36,148 nucleotides of DNA from Methylophaga sp. (GCA_002733105.1 NVUI01000008.1:1-36148), one strand, 5' to 3'. Shown: positions 16,480 to 24,831, counted from the stretch's first letter. The notes: generated by a model from the sequence alone, not told the origin. A program made the numbers and translations.

Positions 16480-16495
16480 AGCCTACGTTTAGGCT
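16480..16495. terminator. Possible terminator between convergent genes
   Basis: AGCCTA (16480-16485), loop CGTT, TAGGCT (16490-16495) form a perfect 6-bp stem overlapping the stop codon of the hydrolase gene. In the plus direction it is followed by GCTTTGATAATTTTTT, a loose T-tract, so it may end the AraC transcript. In the minus direction no T-tract follows. Confidence 0.4.
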
Positions 16496-17241
16496 GCTTT
16501 GATAATTTTTTCAGCAAAATTCTCAGACATTCTGATTGCCTTAACAAGGCGTTCAGGCATTGAGTTCAAAGGGAAATGACCTGACTCTAAAGTAACAACC
16601 TGCTCTACTTTCCAGTTAGAAATCATTTGCTGTTGCAGCGACAAAGTCAGCACTTTATCTAATCTTGCTTTAATGTAATATTTGGGCACAGAGCCAAATT
16701 TTTCTTCACTTAACTCAGCTACTGCCATAAAGGGCTGCGTTGCTTGTTTCATTGCAAATGTAGGGATCAGTTTAGCTATTTTTTTCTTATCGTCTATGTC
16801 ATGAAGAAAAAGGTTTGATACATCTTTGTCACTTAGAGTTGCATAGCTCTGATCTTCAGAAAAAATAATATTGGGTAATAATTCACCCTGGGTATCACTC
16901 TGCATCAAACTTAATGGTGAGTCTCCTGTTTTAGGCAACATTGCCGCCACATAAATAAGTTGTTCAATATCTTCGGGGATCAATTCTGCTGCTTGAGAAA
17001 TAACAGCGCCAGCTAATGAATGTCCAACAAGAATTACTTTTCCATTGATTTGATTAATTGTGTCAATAACTCGCTGAACATAAGCATCCATAGTCACTTC
17101 CTCGATCGGCTCATGGCTTTCTCCATGTCCTGGCAGATCAATGGTAGTAACACTATTTTCTTCACTAGATAGCAGTTTAACCACATCATCAAATTCACGT
17201 GCATTACCCCACGCACCGTGTACTAATACATAATTTTTCAT
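16489..17241 (-). CDS. Alpha/beta hydrolase, plant methylesterase/HNL-like
   Basis: The 250-aa cytoplasmic serine hydrolase opens MKNYVLVHGAWGNAREF, with the oxyanion HGAW motif. The nucleophile elbow is GHSLAG (Ser75), a likely acid is Asp near 195 (RLDKVL) and the catalytic His is near 222 (ESGHFPLNSMPE). This arrangement is that of the hydroxynitrile lyase/methylesterase branch of the fold. The substrate is unknown. GAGGA precedes the ATG by 7 nt. It lies 36 bp behind a tautomerase-like gene and is expected to be co-transcribed with it under the divergent TetR regulator. Confidence 0.88.
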   Translation of the reverse strand: MKNYVLVHGAWGNAREFDDVVKLLSSEENSVTTIDLPGHGESHEPIEEVTMDAYVQRVIDTINQINGKVILVGHSLAGAVISQAAELIPEDIEQLIYVAAMLPKTGDSPLSLMQSDTQGELLPNIIFSEDQSYATLSDKDVSNLFLHDIDDKKKIAKLIPTFAMKQATQPFMAVAELSEEKFGSVPKYYIKARLDKVLTLSLQQQMISNWKVEQVVTLESGHFPLNSMPERLVKAIRMSENFAEKIIKAA

Positions 17242-17277
17242 TTTTAAATCCTCATATAAATTTAGTTTTAGCAGGCT

Positions 17278-17688
17278 CTAAGAGATGGCTGCCATAATTT
17301 CTTCATTTGTCATTGCTCTACCATCAAAATTCCAGGCTCCATCTACCGTATGAATAACATTCACATAGATATTGTCTCTAGGTTGTTTGCCGCCAGACAG
17401 TGCTTCAATAATGTTGGTTGCTTCTTCAAAATAGCCCAATTGAACTTCTCTTGAAGCAAAAGCAAATGAAGGAACCTTCCACTCGACCCAGGCCCCAGAA
17501 AATTCTTCTCCGCCTGAAAATGTTGTGGTTTTTGGCAGCACATGAACCGTCGCGGTGATATTGGGTGTCATCACTTTATTAGCTGTTAACCCATGATGCT
17601 TTAACATCGCTGCTGATAATTGTGCAACAGCTTGTTTTTCTGAACCGGCAGGTATAACACCCTCTGTAAGCGTTAATGTAAGTGGCAT
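17278..17688 (-). CDS. Tautomerase-superfamily (4-oxalocrotonate tautomerase-like) protein
   Basis: The 136-aa protein begins MPLTLTLTEGVIPAGSE. After removal of Met, Pro1 would be the catalytic base of the tautomerase/MIF superfamily. The length and two beta-alpha-beta halves fit the longer members (about 130-140 aa) rather than the 62-aa 4-OT enzymes. HTVDGAWNFDGRAMTNEEI ends the domain. AAGGGA is 8 nt upstream of the ATG. It leads the tautomerase-hydrolase pair, about 170 bp from the TetR gene. The true substrate is unknown; decay of reactive carbonyl or aromatic intermediates would fit the neighbourhood (inference). Confidence 0.85.
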   Translation of the reverse strand: MPLTLTLTEGVIPAGSEKQAVAQLSAAMLKHHGLTANKVMTPNITATVHVLPKTTTFSGGEEFSGAWVEWKVPSFAFASREVQLGYFEEATNIIEALSGGKQPRDNIYVNVIHTVDGAWNFDGRAMTNEEIMAAIS

Positions 17689-17774
17689 AATATTTTCCCT
17701 TTATAGATTTAGTTATTGTTTAATTAAATGTTTATGCTTATTCGCAATGTTTCTGTACAGCGGTTATAATAAAT

Positions 17775-17788
17775 ATAACGACCGTGAT
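17775..17788. promoter_or_regulatory. Degenerate copy of the TetR operator
   Basis: ATAACGACCGTGAT matches the palindrome ATAACGATCGTTAT at 12 of 14 positions. It is the copy nearest the tautomerase gene, 87 bp before its ATG, and could extend repression to that side. Confidence 0.5.
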
Positions 17789-17799
17789 ATTATTAAAGC

Positions 17800-17843
17800 A
17801 TAACGATCGTTATATTGTCAACAATAAAATAACGATCGTTATT
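17800..17843. promoter_or_regulatory. Two perfect palindromic operators of the TetR regulator
   Basis: ATAACGATCGTTAT occurs at 17800-17813 and again at 17829-17842, where the palindrome extends to 16 bp (17828-17843). The centres are 29 bp apart. The first overlaps a possible -10 (TATATT, 17811-17816) for the regulator gene; the second lies just before its ribosome site. This is the usual layout for an autoregulated TetR gene that also represses a divergent operon. Confidence 0.78.
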
Positions 17844-17856
17844 TATGGAGAGTTTA

Positions 17857-18441
17857 ATGAACGATTTGCCGACAAAAAAACAGCAGACTTATCAACGCAT
17901 TCTTGATGCTGCCAGTCAGAGTTTTCGAAGCCATGGCTATGCCGGCATTGGAGTAGATGGTATTGCTAAAAAGGCCGGTGTAACATCCGGAGCTTTTTAT
18001 GCACATTTAGGCTCTAAAGATAAGGCATTTAATGCAGCACTCGAAATAGGTCTTGGTGAGGTTATTGCTGCTGTACCCAAATTTCAACAAGATGCTGGTT
18101 CGAACTGGGTTGAAGTATTTGTTAACTATTATCTTGGCCAGCCACATATAGAAGATCTTGCTTGTGGTTGTGCAATGACAACTCTTTCACCTGAAGTTGT
18201 GCGTACAGATCCAGAAATACATGCTCTATATGAAGCAAAGATGAAACAAATCGTAGCTTTAATCGCAGAGGGGCTTGAAGGGAATTCAACAGATGAATGC
18301 ACCGCTAGAGCATGGTCACTCATTGGCATATTGATTGGTGGGCTAACGATGATAAGAGCCGTCAAAACACGCAAAACAGCAAAGCAGATCACATCATCAA
18401 TATTGGTTGCGGCCATTAATATCGCCGGAAAAACCAAATAA
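17857..18441 (+). CDS. TetR/AcrR-family repressor
   Basis: The 194-aa regulator has an N-terminal helix-turn-helix: RILDAASQSFRSHGYAGIG, VDGIAKKAGVTSGAFYAHLG, SKDKAFNAAL. The ligand-binding C-terminal domain contains two cysteines (ACGCAM) and a long helix for dimerisation. The ATG at 17857 has GGAG 6 nt upstream; an in-frame ATG at 17845 lies before that site. Perfect palindromes in the divergent spacer indicate autoregulation and control of the tautomerase-hydrolase pair. The ligand is unknown. It converges on the flavin split-barrel gene with 133 bp between them, in which no strong terminator is visible. Confidence 0.93.
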   Translation: MNDLPTKKQQTYQRILDAASQSFRSHGYAGIGVDGIAKKAGVTSGAFYAHLGSKDKAFNAALEIGLGEVIAAVPKFQQDAGSNWVEVFVNYYLGQPHIEDLACGCAMTTLSPEVVRTDPEIHALYEAKMKQIVALIAEGLEGNSTDECTARAWSLIGILIGGLTMIRAVKTRKTAKQITSSILVAAINIAGKTK

Positions 18442-18574
18442 AACTTAACAGGGATAACCTTGAACTAAGCAAATATCTTCAGAATTACGATGACAAATTT
18501 TCGGTGTTTTCCCTTAGTTTCATTATTGTATTAACCCAAGTTAACCCCTGCTTTTGCTAATTAAATTTGGCTAT

Positions 18575-19099
18575 TTATTTAACACTGTATCTTGGGGTGA
18601 TGTGTTGTGGGCAATTCCTATCCCACGTTTCAACTTTGATGATAAAGGCACGTTCAACCTTGCCTTTGTAATCTGAGACAGACAATTGGCTGATCAGCTG
18701 TTGATCATCCTCTATCACCTCAGCAGTACCCCATATTTTGACTCTGCTTCTGTTTGGATAATCCATCAGAAATAGACTCACTTTGTTATTGTCTTCTAAA
18801 TTGCCATATGAAATGTATTGTCGATTACCTCTAAAATCAGCAAAACCTAGAGTATGATCATCTATTACTTTTAGAAAACCTTTGGGTCCACCACGATGTT
18901 GGATATAAGGCTGTCCATCACTATTCACGGTGGCCATATAAAAAGAGTCACGCTGAGCAATAAATGCAGCCAATTCAGGTGTAATCATATCTGGCCACCA
19001 GTGTTTTTCAATCTTGGCATAAGACTCTCTAGAGCCATTTTGTGTTTGGATCTTTTTCACACTCTTGGTAAAAGCTATATCACTTGCATACTGTTTCAT
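18575..19099 (-). CDS. Pyridoxamine 5'-phosphate oxidase-like flavin split-barrel protein
   Basis: The 174-aa protein has the split-barrel FMN-binding core: FYMATVNSDGQPYIQHRGG, PKGFLKVIDDHTLGFADF, RGNRQYISYGNL, NNKVSLFLMDYPNRSRVKIW and GTAEVI. This matches the general stress/oxidoreductase branch, not vitamin B6 synthesis. A short N-terminal extension with EKHWWPDMITPELAAFI is usual in this branch. ATG 19099 has GGAG 6 nt upstream; the ATG at 19111 has none. It follows the secreted hydrolase gene by 101 bp with a hairpin in between, and may be the third gene of the sigma-54-driven left arm. Confidence 0.88.
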   Translation of the reverse strand: MKQYASDIAFTKSVKKIQTQNGSRESYAKIEKHWWPDMITPELAAFIAQRDSFYMATVNSDGQPYIQHRGGPKGFLKVIDDHTLGFADFRGNRQYISYGNLEDNNKVSLFLMDYPNRSRVKIWGTAEVIEDDQQLISQLSVSDYKGKVERAFIIKVETWDRNCPQHITPRYSVK

Positions 19100-19143
19100 G
19101 ATGTTCTCCATGTTGTGTACTGTTCAACACTGAGGTTGAATAA

Positions 19144-19178
19144 GCCGCCGAAACAAAATATTAATGAATATCGACGGC
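19144..19178 (-). other. Hairpin between hydrolase and split-barrel genes
   Basis: On the minus strand GCCGTCGA (19178-19171) can pair with TCGGCGGC (19151-19144), 8 pairs including one G-T wobble, around a 19-nt loop. No T-tract follows. It may attenuate or protect the operon transcript, or have no role. Confidence 0.3.
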
Positions 19179-19200
19179 CCGTTCAAGTTAATTATTGATA

Positions 19201-20220
19201 CTATTTGGCTGGAATAAAGTTTCTAATATAGTCGGCAACCACTTCACTATCTTCTTCTAAAACAAAGTGGCCCGTATCCAAAAGATGGAATTCTAAATTA
19301 TTTAGATCACGCTTATATGGATGAGCACCTGCCGCTGGGAAAATTTCATCTTTTTGTCCCCACACAATTAATGTAGGTGGTTGGTGTTTACGCATATAAG
19401 CCTGCCATGCTGGATATAACGGTGGATTTGAACCATAGCTGTAGAAAAGCTGCAGCTGAATGGCATTGCTACCTTCACGATCTAATAACGGCTGCACATG
19501 GTTCCATGTATCAGGGCTAATGTCTTCAACATTACGCACCCCGTTGGTGTACTGCCATTTTGTTGCACCTTCGGTTAGTAGAAAGCGTAGTGCTGCATCA
19601 TTAGTCATATTAGGTTGTTTATACGCTGCTTTGACGTTTTTCCACCAATCATTGTCTAAGCCTTGGTTTACTGCATCACGATCTTGCCAATACGCTTTAA
19701 TAGGCTCCCAAAAATTATTGTTGATGCCTTCAACATAAGCGTTACCATTTTGAATAATCAATGATTCAATACGTTCTGGATGTTTTGTAGCAATACGGAA
19801 ACCAATAGGTGCGCCATAATCCATCATGTATAGGCTGTATTTTTTCAGACCCACTTTATTGATAAATTTATCAACAACATTAGCTAGATTATCAAAACTA
19901 TAGTCGAATTTATCGACTGCGGGCATTGAACTGTAGCCATAACCCGGGTAATCCGGCGCTATGAGATGAAAACGTTCCGATAACGCTGGGATCAAATCAC
20001 GAAACATATGTGATGAGGTAGGGAAACCATGCAATAACAATATGGTTGGATTTTGGGGATCGCCAGCTTCACGATAAAAAATATCTAAGCCATCAATGAC
20101 AGTTGTTTTATATTTAACGTCGCTAAATGATTCTGTAGCAAAGGCAGCTGAGAATAATGCAAAATTAAAAACCATACTGGCTAACACTAATTTTAGAATT
20201 TTTATTGCTTGAATTTTCAT
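19201..20220 (-). CDS. Secreted alpha/beta hydrolase, epoxide hydrolase/dehalogenase-like
   Basis: The 339-aa protein has a signal peptide (start [18 protein letters not shown], cut near FATES) and would act in the periplasm. The fold motifs are [20 protein letters not shown] (61-80), the nucleophile elbow MMDYGAPIG with Asp134, an acid in WGQKDEIF, and the catalytic His318 in [10 protein letters not shown]. An Asp nucleophile marks the epoxide hydrolase/haloalkane dehalogenase side of the superfamily. Tyr follows the Asp where dehalogenases have Trp, so dehalogenase activity is not supported directly. AGGAG precedes the ATG by 8 nt. It lies 23 bp behind glutaredoxin and shares its sigma-54 promoter. 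Confidence 0.88.
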   Translation of the reverse strand: MKIQAIKILKLVLASMVFNFALFSAAFATESFSDVKYKTTVIDGLDIFYREAGDPQNPTILLLHGFPTSSHMFRDLIPALSERFHLIAPDYPGYGYSSMPAVDKFDYSFDNLANVVDKFINKVGLKKYSLYMMDYGAPIGFRIATKHPERIESLIIQNGNAYVEGINNNFWEPIKAYWQDRDAVNQGLDNDWWKNVKAAYKQPNMTNDAALRFLLTEGATKWQYTNGVRNVEDISPDTWNHVQPLLDREGSNAIQLQLFYSYGSNPPLYPAWQAYMRKHQPPTLIVWGQKDEIFPAAGAHPYKRDLNNLEFHLLDTGHFVLEEDSEVVADYIRNFIPAK

Positions 20221-20243
20221 TATTGAATCTCCTGATAAATGTT

Positions 20244-20507
20244 TTAAATTAAAGGTTGAGTTTGGCTTAACTCGAATTCACTGCTACTAAGCAATTTAGA
20301 TAACTCGGTAAATCCTCCAATCGGCTTTTTATTAATAAAGATTTGAGGAACTGTACGTTGTCCGCTTTGAGCTAAAAGTTGTTGTGCCTTCTGTCTATTT
20401 TTAACAACATCAACTTCTTGATATGAGATGCCTTCACGCGCTAATAAATCTTTAGCCGCATGGCAATAGTTACAGCTAGGGCTGGTCAATATTTGAACCT
20501 GATTCAT
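20244..20507 (-). CDS. Glutaredoxin (CNYC active site)
   Basis: The 87-aa glutaredoxin has [19 protein letters not shown] with the dithiol site C12/C15, then [19 protein letters not shown] with the cis-Pro loop and glutathione-binding glycines. A polar 15-residue tail ([14 protein letters not shown]) extends past the usual end. AAGGAG is 6 nt before the ATG. It is the first gene behind a near-perfect -24/-12 promoter. It resembles the glutaredoxin at 14682-14912 in the [11 protein letters not shown] block but not elsewhere, so the two are probably old paralogues or separate acquisitions. Confidence 0.94.
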   Translation of the reverse strand: MNQVQILTSPSCNYCHAAKDLLAREGISYQEVDVVKNRQKAQQLLAQSGQRTVPQIFINKKPIGGFTELSKLLSSSEFELSQTQPLI

Positions 20508-20546
20508 ATTTTTCTCCTTAAATAACCAAAATGGTGATGTAGTTAT

Positions 20547-20563
20547 TGCAGAAGACGTGCCAA
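20547..20563 (-). promoter_or_regulatory. Sigma-54 (-24/-12) promoter of the left arm
   Basis: On the minus strand TTGGCACGTCTTCTGCA has GG and GC with exactly 10 bp between them and differs little from the TGGCACG-N4-TTGCA consensus. The expected start is near 20537, giving a 29-nt leader with AAGGAG before the glutaredoxin ATG. Confidence 0.88.
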
Positions 20564-20648
20564 CACAACCATAGAATATATAGTCGTTTATATTCAGTAT
20601 GTTATAATTATTTTGTGATATTACTGCTGAATGTGACAGAGGATACAG

Positions 20649-20666
20649 ATAACGATATATCGTTAT
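20649..20666. promoter_or_regulatory. Upstream activator site, left arm
   Basis: ATAACGATATATCGTTAT is a perfect 18-bp palindrome centred about 120 bp before the expected left-arm start, an ideal distance for a looping sigma-54 activator. A further half-site (ACGATATT, 20670-20677) follows. The 12-mer ATAACGATATAT recurs, inverted, upstream of the right arm. Confidence 0.75.
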
Positions 20667-20733
20667 ATGACGATATTATGTTTTTATAATTTAATTATAA
20701 TTCAAAACTATTCTATATAGAATGCTGGTGATG

Positions 20734-22173
20734 TCACGCTGCAGATGTAGAGCGCCTAACACCTAATTTACTCATCCTAGAGCGCAGAGTATTGGGATGC
20801 ATTTCTAAAATAGAGGCCGCCCCCTGTTCACCAGATATTCGCCAATCTGTGTATTCAAGAACTTGAATAATGTAGCCTTTCTCCATAGCAGCAAATGTTT
20901 TCAAATTAGCTGCAACATTTGCATTATTTTCATCGATCAGCCTGTCATGCAACGTCAACACATTGTTGTTCGAAAGGATCACAGCACGCTCGATAATATT
21001 TTCTAATTCACGTACATTCCCTGGCCAAGAATATTGACTCAATTCATCCATGACTTTCTGAGGGATAGCCTCAATATTTTTAGCCATTTTTTTAGCAAAT
21101 CTATCAACAAAAAATTGGACAATTATCGAAATATCTTTACCCCGCTCTCTTAGTGGAGGCAGAGTAATTGGAAACACGTTGAGTCGGTAAAATAAATCCT
21201 CTCTAAAATTACCTTTTGCTACCATCGCTTTTAAATCTCTATGAGTAGCCGCAATCATTCTTACATCAACTGAAATAGTGGTTGAGCCGCCTAAACGTTC
21301 AAACTCCCCTTCTTGCACTACTCTTAATAACTTAACTTGAAGATCTAACGAGAGCTCGCCAATTTCATCTAAGAAAATAGTACCGCCATCAGCTAATTCA
21401 AACCGACCAATTCGTCGTGCAACAGCACCCGTAAAGCTACCTTTTTCATGACCAAATAGTTCACTTTCTATTAAGTTAATCGGTAGTGCTGTGCAATTTA
21501 CCTTTACTAATGGCCGTTCTTTTCGTTGACTTAAGTTATGAACAGAACGAGCAAATAACTCCTTACCTGTACCCGTTTCACCTAACAATAAAACGGTTGT
21601 ATCTGTTGGTGCAACTTGTTCTACTTGATGAAATACTTTTTTCAATTTTGGACTTTGACCTAAAATCTCTTCAAAATTGCTATTATGTTTTATCTCTTCT
21701 TGCAAGTAGGTATTTTCTGCTTCAATACGCTCTTTGAGCTGACTTATTTCTGCTAAGGCTTGCTTTAATTTAGCTTCAGATTGTTTTATCTCTGTTACAT
21801 CTTGGAACACAACAACCGCGCCGATGATTTCACCATTATCTATAATAGGTGTGCTGCTGTAATACACTGGAAAACTGGTACCATCCTTACGCCAAAACAC
21901 CTCATCACGTACTTGATGATGCACTTCACCATCTTTCAATGCGGCATAAATAGGACATTCCTCACGGGGGTAAGGGTTACCATCTACACGACTATGATGA
22001 TGCTGTTCATGTCCTGCTTCACCCAGCGTATCTTCAACACTCCACCCTGTTATTTCAACTGCAGCAGGGTTAACAAAGGTGATCTTGCCATTTTTATCTA
22101 GACCATAAATACCTTCACCAGCAGCATTTAATATCAGTTCATACCTTTCTTTTATTTGATCAACTTTATTCAT
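20734..22173 (-). CDS. PAS-AAA+-Fis sigma-54-dependent activator
   Basis: The 479-aa regulator has a PAS sensor domain (about 10-130), a coiled linker (131-165), the AAA+ domain and a Fis-type helix-turn-helix (about 445-475, [19 protein letters not shown]). Walker A is GETGTGKE (198-205), the sigma-54 contact loop is GSFTGA (245-250, Ser for the usual Ala) and Walker B is GGTIFLDE (263-270). The PAS domain contains [12 protein letters not shown] and REECPIY: three adjacent His and the protein's first Cys, which might bind a ligand or sense redox state (inference). There is no receiver domain, so it is not a two-component regulator. It sits between two sigma-54 promoters with matching upstream sites, strongly suggesting they are its targets. 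Confidence 0.95.
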   Translation of the reverse strand: MNKVDQIKERYELILNAAGEGIYGLDKNGKITFVNPAAVEITGWSVEDTLGEAGHEQHHHSRVDGNPYPREECPIYAALKDGEVHHQVRDEVFWRKDGTSFPVYYSSTPIIDNGEIIGAVVVFQDVTEIKQSEAKLKQALAEISQLKERIEAENTYLQEEIKHNSNFEEILGQSPKLKKVFHQVEQVAPTDTTVLLLGETGTGKELFARSVHNLSQRKERPLVKVNCTALPINLIESELFGHEKGSFTGAVARRIGRFELADGGTIFLDEIGELSLDLQVKLLRVVQEGEFERLGGSTTISVDVRMIAATHRDLKAMVAKGNFREDLFYRLNVFPITLPPLRERGKDISIIVQFFVDRFAKKMAKNIEAIPQKVMDELSQYSWPGNVRELENIIERAVILSNNNVLTLHDRLIDENNANVAANLKTFAAMEKGYIIQVLEYTDWRISGEQGAASILEMHPNTLRSRMSKLGVRRSTSAA

Positions 22174-22204
22174 GGCTTCACCTACATAGAACAGGAAATT
22201 TAAA

Positions 22205-22231
22205 TATATCGTTATTCCACGGTATATCGTA
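22205..22231. promoter_or_regulatory. Upstream activator sites, right arm
   Basis: TATATCGT occurs twice (22206-22213 and 22224-22231), 18 bp apart. The first lies in ATATATCGTTAT (22205-22216), the exact reverse complement of the first 12 bases of the left-arm palindrome. They lie about 120 and 138 bp before the expected right-arm start and only 32-58 bp from the activator's own ATG, so autoregulation is also possible. Confidence 0.7.
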
Positions 22232-22320
22232 TTTAACGTAAATGCAAGCCTATCAATACTTGAAAGACAAAAACCACCTATCTGACTGTTTTATATTGAC
22301 TTATCTTTATTTTTCACCTG

Positions 22321-22337
22321 TTGGCACATCATCTGCA
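22321..22337 (+). promoter_or_regulatory. Sigma-54 (-24/-12) promoter of the right arm
   Basis: TTGGCACATCATCTGCA has GG and GC with 10 bp between them and shares TTGGCAC, TC and CTGCA with the left-arm promoter. The expected start is near 22347, 36 nt before the ATG at 22383. Confidence 0.87.
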
Positions 22338-22382
22338 ATGTAATTACCATGCTTAGCTTTTAACCTTACATAGGGAGAAATT

Positions 22383-22796
22383 ATGAATATTAAACCACCA
22401 TTACCCCCGTTTAATCATCAGACGGCTACAGAAAAAGTGCGCTTGGCAGAACAAGGATGGAACTCTCGTGATCCGCTAAAAGTCGCTCTGGCCTACACCA
22501 TGGATAGTGAGTGGCGTAATCGAGCTGAAATATTCTCAGGACGAGACAACATAATCCAATTTCTTACCAGAAAATGGCAAAGAGAACTTGATTATCAGCT
22601 AAAAAAAGAACTGTGGTGTTTTGATGACAATAGAATTGCCGTGACGTTTAACTACGAATGGCATGATGATTCAGGACAATGGCATCGTTCCTACGGTAAT
22701 GAACTGTGGGAATTTGCACCAGATGGTCTGATGCAGCGCCGAATAGCCAGTATCAATGACAAACCTATCACACTTGATGATCGCGAAATATTTTAA
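22383..22796 (+). CDS. NTF2-like protein of the DUF1348 family
   Basis: The 137-aa cone-fold protein reads [51 protein letters not shown], then [19 protein letters not shown] and ends [11 protein letters not shown]. These blocks mark the DUF1348 branch of the NTF2/SnoaL superfamily, whose function is not established. Conserved acidic and aromatic residues line the expected pocket. AGGGAG lies 5 nt before the ATG. It is the first gene after the right-arm sigma-54 promoter, so it is probably the most directly induced one. Confidence 0.88.
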   Translation: MNIKPPLPPFNHQTATEKVRLAEQGWNSRDPLKVALAYTMDSEWRNRAEIFSGRDNIIQFLTRKWQRELDYQLKKELWCFDDNRIAVTFNYEWHDDSGQWHRSYGNELWEFAPDGLMQRRIASINDKPITLDDREIF

Positions 22797-22833
22797 TTAC
22801 TTCCGAAACACATAAAAGACTTTCAGACATAAG

Positions 22834-22864
22834 ATAGAGACTAACCGACATAGATAGTCTCTAT
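22834..22864 (+). repeat. Inverted repeat between NTF2-like and old yellow enzyme genes
   Basis: ATAGAGACTA (22834-22843) and TAGTCTCTAT (22855-22864) form a perfect 10-bp stem with an 11-nt loop. There is no T-tract, so it may slow or process the transcript or be an operator, rather than a full terminator. Confidence 0.55.
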
Positions 22865-22919
22865 ATCAACATATAAAATATTTATTAACATGGAAACAAT
22901 CATAAAAAGGTATCAGCAC

Positions 22920-24008
22920 GTGAATAGTCAAACAGTTTTAGAACAAGATTTATTTAGCCCAGTTCAAATTGGGCCATATCAGCTGAATAATAGAATAGTG
23001 ATGGCACCATTAACAAGGTGTCGTTCTGATGATGATAATGTACCCACAGAAATGAACCGGATTTATTATCAGCAGCGTGCTACAGCTGGGTTGATTATCA
23101 CAGAAGGGACTCAGATCTCTCCCCAAGGTGCAGGATACCCAAATACACCGGGTATATATAACGATCAGCAAGTGGAAGCTTGGAAAAGAATCACTGATTC
23201 CGTACATGCACAAGGCGGCCATATATTTTTACAGTTATGGCATGTTGGTCGTGTCAGCTATCAAGGGATCCAACCAAATGATCAGGCACCCGTAGCCCCT
23301 TCATCAATAAAAATAGCAGGTGATTATAAGCAACCGCATGCCTTAAAATTATCTGAAATTGATGATATTCTTTATGACTATAGAAATGCTGCGAAAAACG
23401 CACTTGCAGCTGGTTTTGATGGTGTTGAAATACATGCTGCAAATGGCTATTTAATTGATCAGTTTTTGCGCGATGGCAGTAATAATCGAACAGATCAATA
23501 TGGTGGTGATTATAAAAATAGAATACGATTCTTATTCGAAGTACTTCATGCCGTAACACATATATGGGGCAATGACCGTGTTGGAGTACGCTTATCTCCC
23601 ACCAACCCATTTAACAGCATGTCTGATTCTAACCCTGAAGAATTATTTAAATATGTTGTTAAGCAATTAAACTCATTTAATTTAGCTTATCTCCATATGG
23701 TAGAAGGGGCTCTCTCGTTTTCTGATACAACGACTGAAATACCTGCATTTGATAGTCGCAGCCTACGTGATATTTACCAAGGCACTTATATGGCTAATCT
23801 TGGATATACCAAACAATCTGCTAACCAAGCGATTCAAAATGGTAAAGCTGATCTCGTCTCGTTTGGTGACTTGTTCATATCAAACCCTGATTTACCTGAA
23901 CGTTTTTTACACAATGTTCCTTTAAATAAAACAAATATGGACACTCGATATGGCGGTACAGAAAAAGGTTATATTGATTATCCACAATTTGACTTCTCTT
24001 ATGTCTAA
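22920..24008 (+). CDS. Old yellow enzyme-family NADH:flavin oxidoreductase (NemA-like)
   Basis: The roughly 362-aa FMN enzyme reduces activated alkenes, quinones, maleimides or nitro compounds. Visible blocks are NRIVMAPLTRCRS, FLQLWHVGR, the substrate-binding pair in EIHAANGYLIDQFL (His and Asn, followed by Tyr) and NRTDQYGGDYKNR. GKADLVSFGDLFISNPDLPER and the C-terminal DTRYGG loop complete it. The order and length fit the NemA/XenB group. The start is uncertain: GTG 22920 has AAAAAGG 9 nt upstream, whereas ATG 22890, which adds ten residues, has no ribosome site. It follows the NTF2-like gene and probably belongs to the same inducible unit. Confidence 0.93.
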   Translation: MNSQTVLEQDLFSPVQIGPYQLNNRIVMAPLTRCRSDDDNVPTEMNRIYYQQRATAGLIITEGTQISPQGAGYPNTPGIYNDQQVEAWKRITDSVHAQGGHIFLQLWHVGRVSYQGIQPNDQAPVAPSSIKIAGDYKQPHALKLSEIDDILYDYRNAAKNALAAGFDGVEIHAANGYLIDQFLRDGSNNRTDQYGGDYKNRIRFLFEVLHAVTHIWGNDRVGVRLSPTNPFNSMSDSNPEELFKYVVKQLNSFNLAYLHMVEGALSFSDTTTEIPAFDSRSLRDIYQGTYMANLGYTKQSANQAIQNGKADLVSFGDLFISNPDLPERFLHNVPLNKTNMDTRYGGTEKGYIDYPQFDFSYV

Positions 24009-24123
24009 GCTAGGATTGTTTTTACAGAAAAATTAAGATGGTAAAGTCAAAACATTAATATAGAAATAAAACAACTCACAATCCACAACAAGAATTGAGT
24101 CTTAAATTAAAGGTCATATTGCT

Positions 24124-24831
24124 ATGAATAATCAACCATTCCACCTCGTTGCACACGTGCTATGCCCTTATGTACAACGTTCTATTATTCTTTTAAAAGA
24201 GAAAAACATCACCTATAACCGCACTGACATTGATCTTGGCAATAAACCTGAGTGGTTTAAACGTATTTCTCCTCTAGGTAAAGTCCCTGTATTAACCATA
24301 AATGAAGATAGATCCCTGTTTGAATCTACTGTTATTTGTGAATACATCAATGAAGTAACGCCTAACTCTTTGCACCCGCAAGACCCTTTAGAAAAAGCCT
24401 ATCACCGGTCTTGGATTGAATTTGGTTCAGGCATACTCAACAATATCTCAGGACTTTATAATGCACAGAATAAAGATGAGTTTGATGCTAAACGTCTAGA
24501 AATAAAAACAAAATTCCAGCAAATTGAGCAAGAAATAATGGGGTCATCTTATTTTTCAGGTGAAGAATTCCATTTAATTGATGCTGTCTATGGCCCTATT
24601 TATCGTTATTTTGATATTTTTGATCTTATTCTAGATTTAGAAATTTTTGATGCTTTACCTAAAGTCAGCGTATGGAAAGAGGCATTACAGAAACGACATT
24701 CTATCCAACAAGCTGTATCCATAGAATATCCTCGTTTGCTACTGAATTTTTTGATAAACCGCCATAGTTATATTTCAGATTTAATTTTAAATTCACAAAC
24801 AATACTAAATACTGAGGGCGAAGTAATATAA
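24124..24831 (+). CDS. Glutathione S-transferase (Cys-type N-terminal domain)
   Basis: The 235-aa protein has a thioredoxin-like N-terminal domain with LCPYVQRS (Cys14, as in omega/beta-like GSTs), the cis-Pro loop SPLGKVPVL and the glutathione site ESTVICEYI. A helical C-terminal domain follows (AYHRSWIEFGSGIL, FHLIDAVYGPIYRYF). It is about 20 residues longer than common GSTs because of a C-terminal tail. The Cys type favours thiol transfer or deglutathionylation. The ribosome site (AAAGG, 10 nt spacing) is modest. The gene lies 115 bp after the old yellow enzyme gene with no clear promoter in between. Confidence 0.92.
   Translation: MNNQPFHLVAHVLCPYVQRSIILLKEKNITYNRTDIDLGNKPEWFKRISPLGKVPVLTINEDRSLFESTVICEYINEVTPNSLHPQDPLEKAYHRSWIEFGSGILNNISGLYNAQNKDEFDAKRLEIKTKFQQIEQEIMGSSYFSGEEFHLIDAVYGPIYRYFDIFDLILDLEIFDALPKVSVWKEALQKRHSIQQAVSIEYPRLLLNFLINRHSYISDLILNSQTILNTEGEVI

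Noticed and set aside
19201-20220. Secreted hydrolase as a true haloalkane dehalogenase
   Set aside because: It has the Asp nucleophile and His, but Tyr replaces the Trp that follows the nucleophile and the opening motif is HGFP rather than HGNP; only the broader family is supported.
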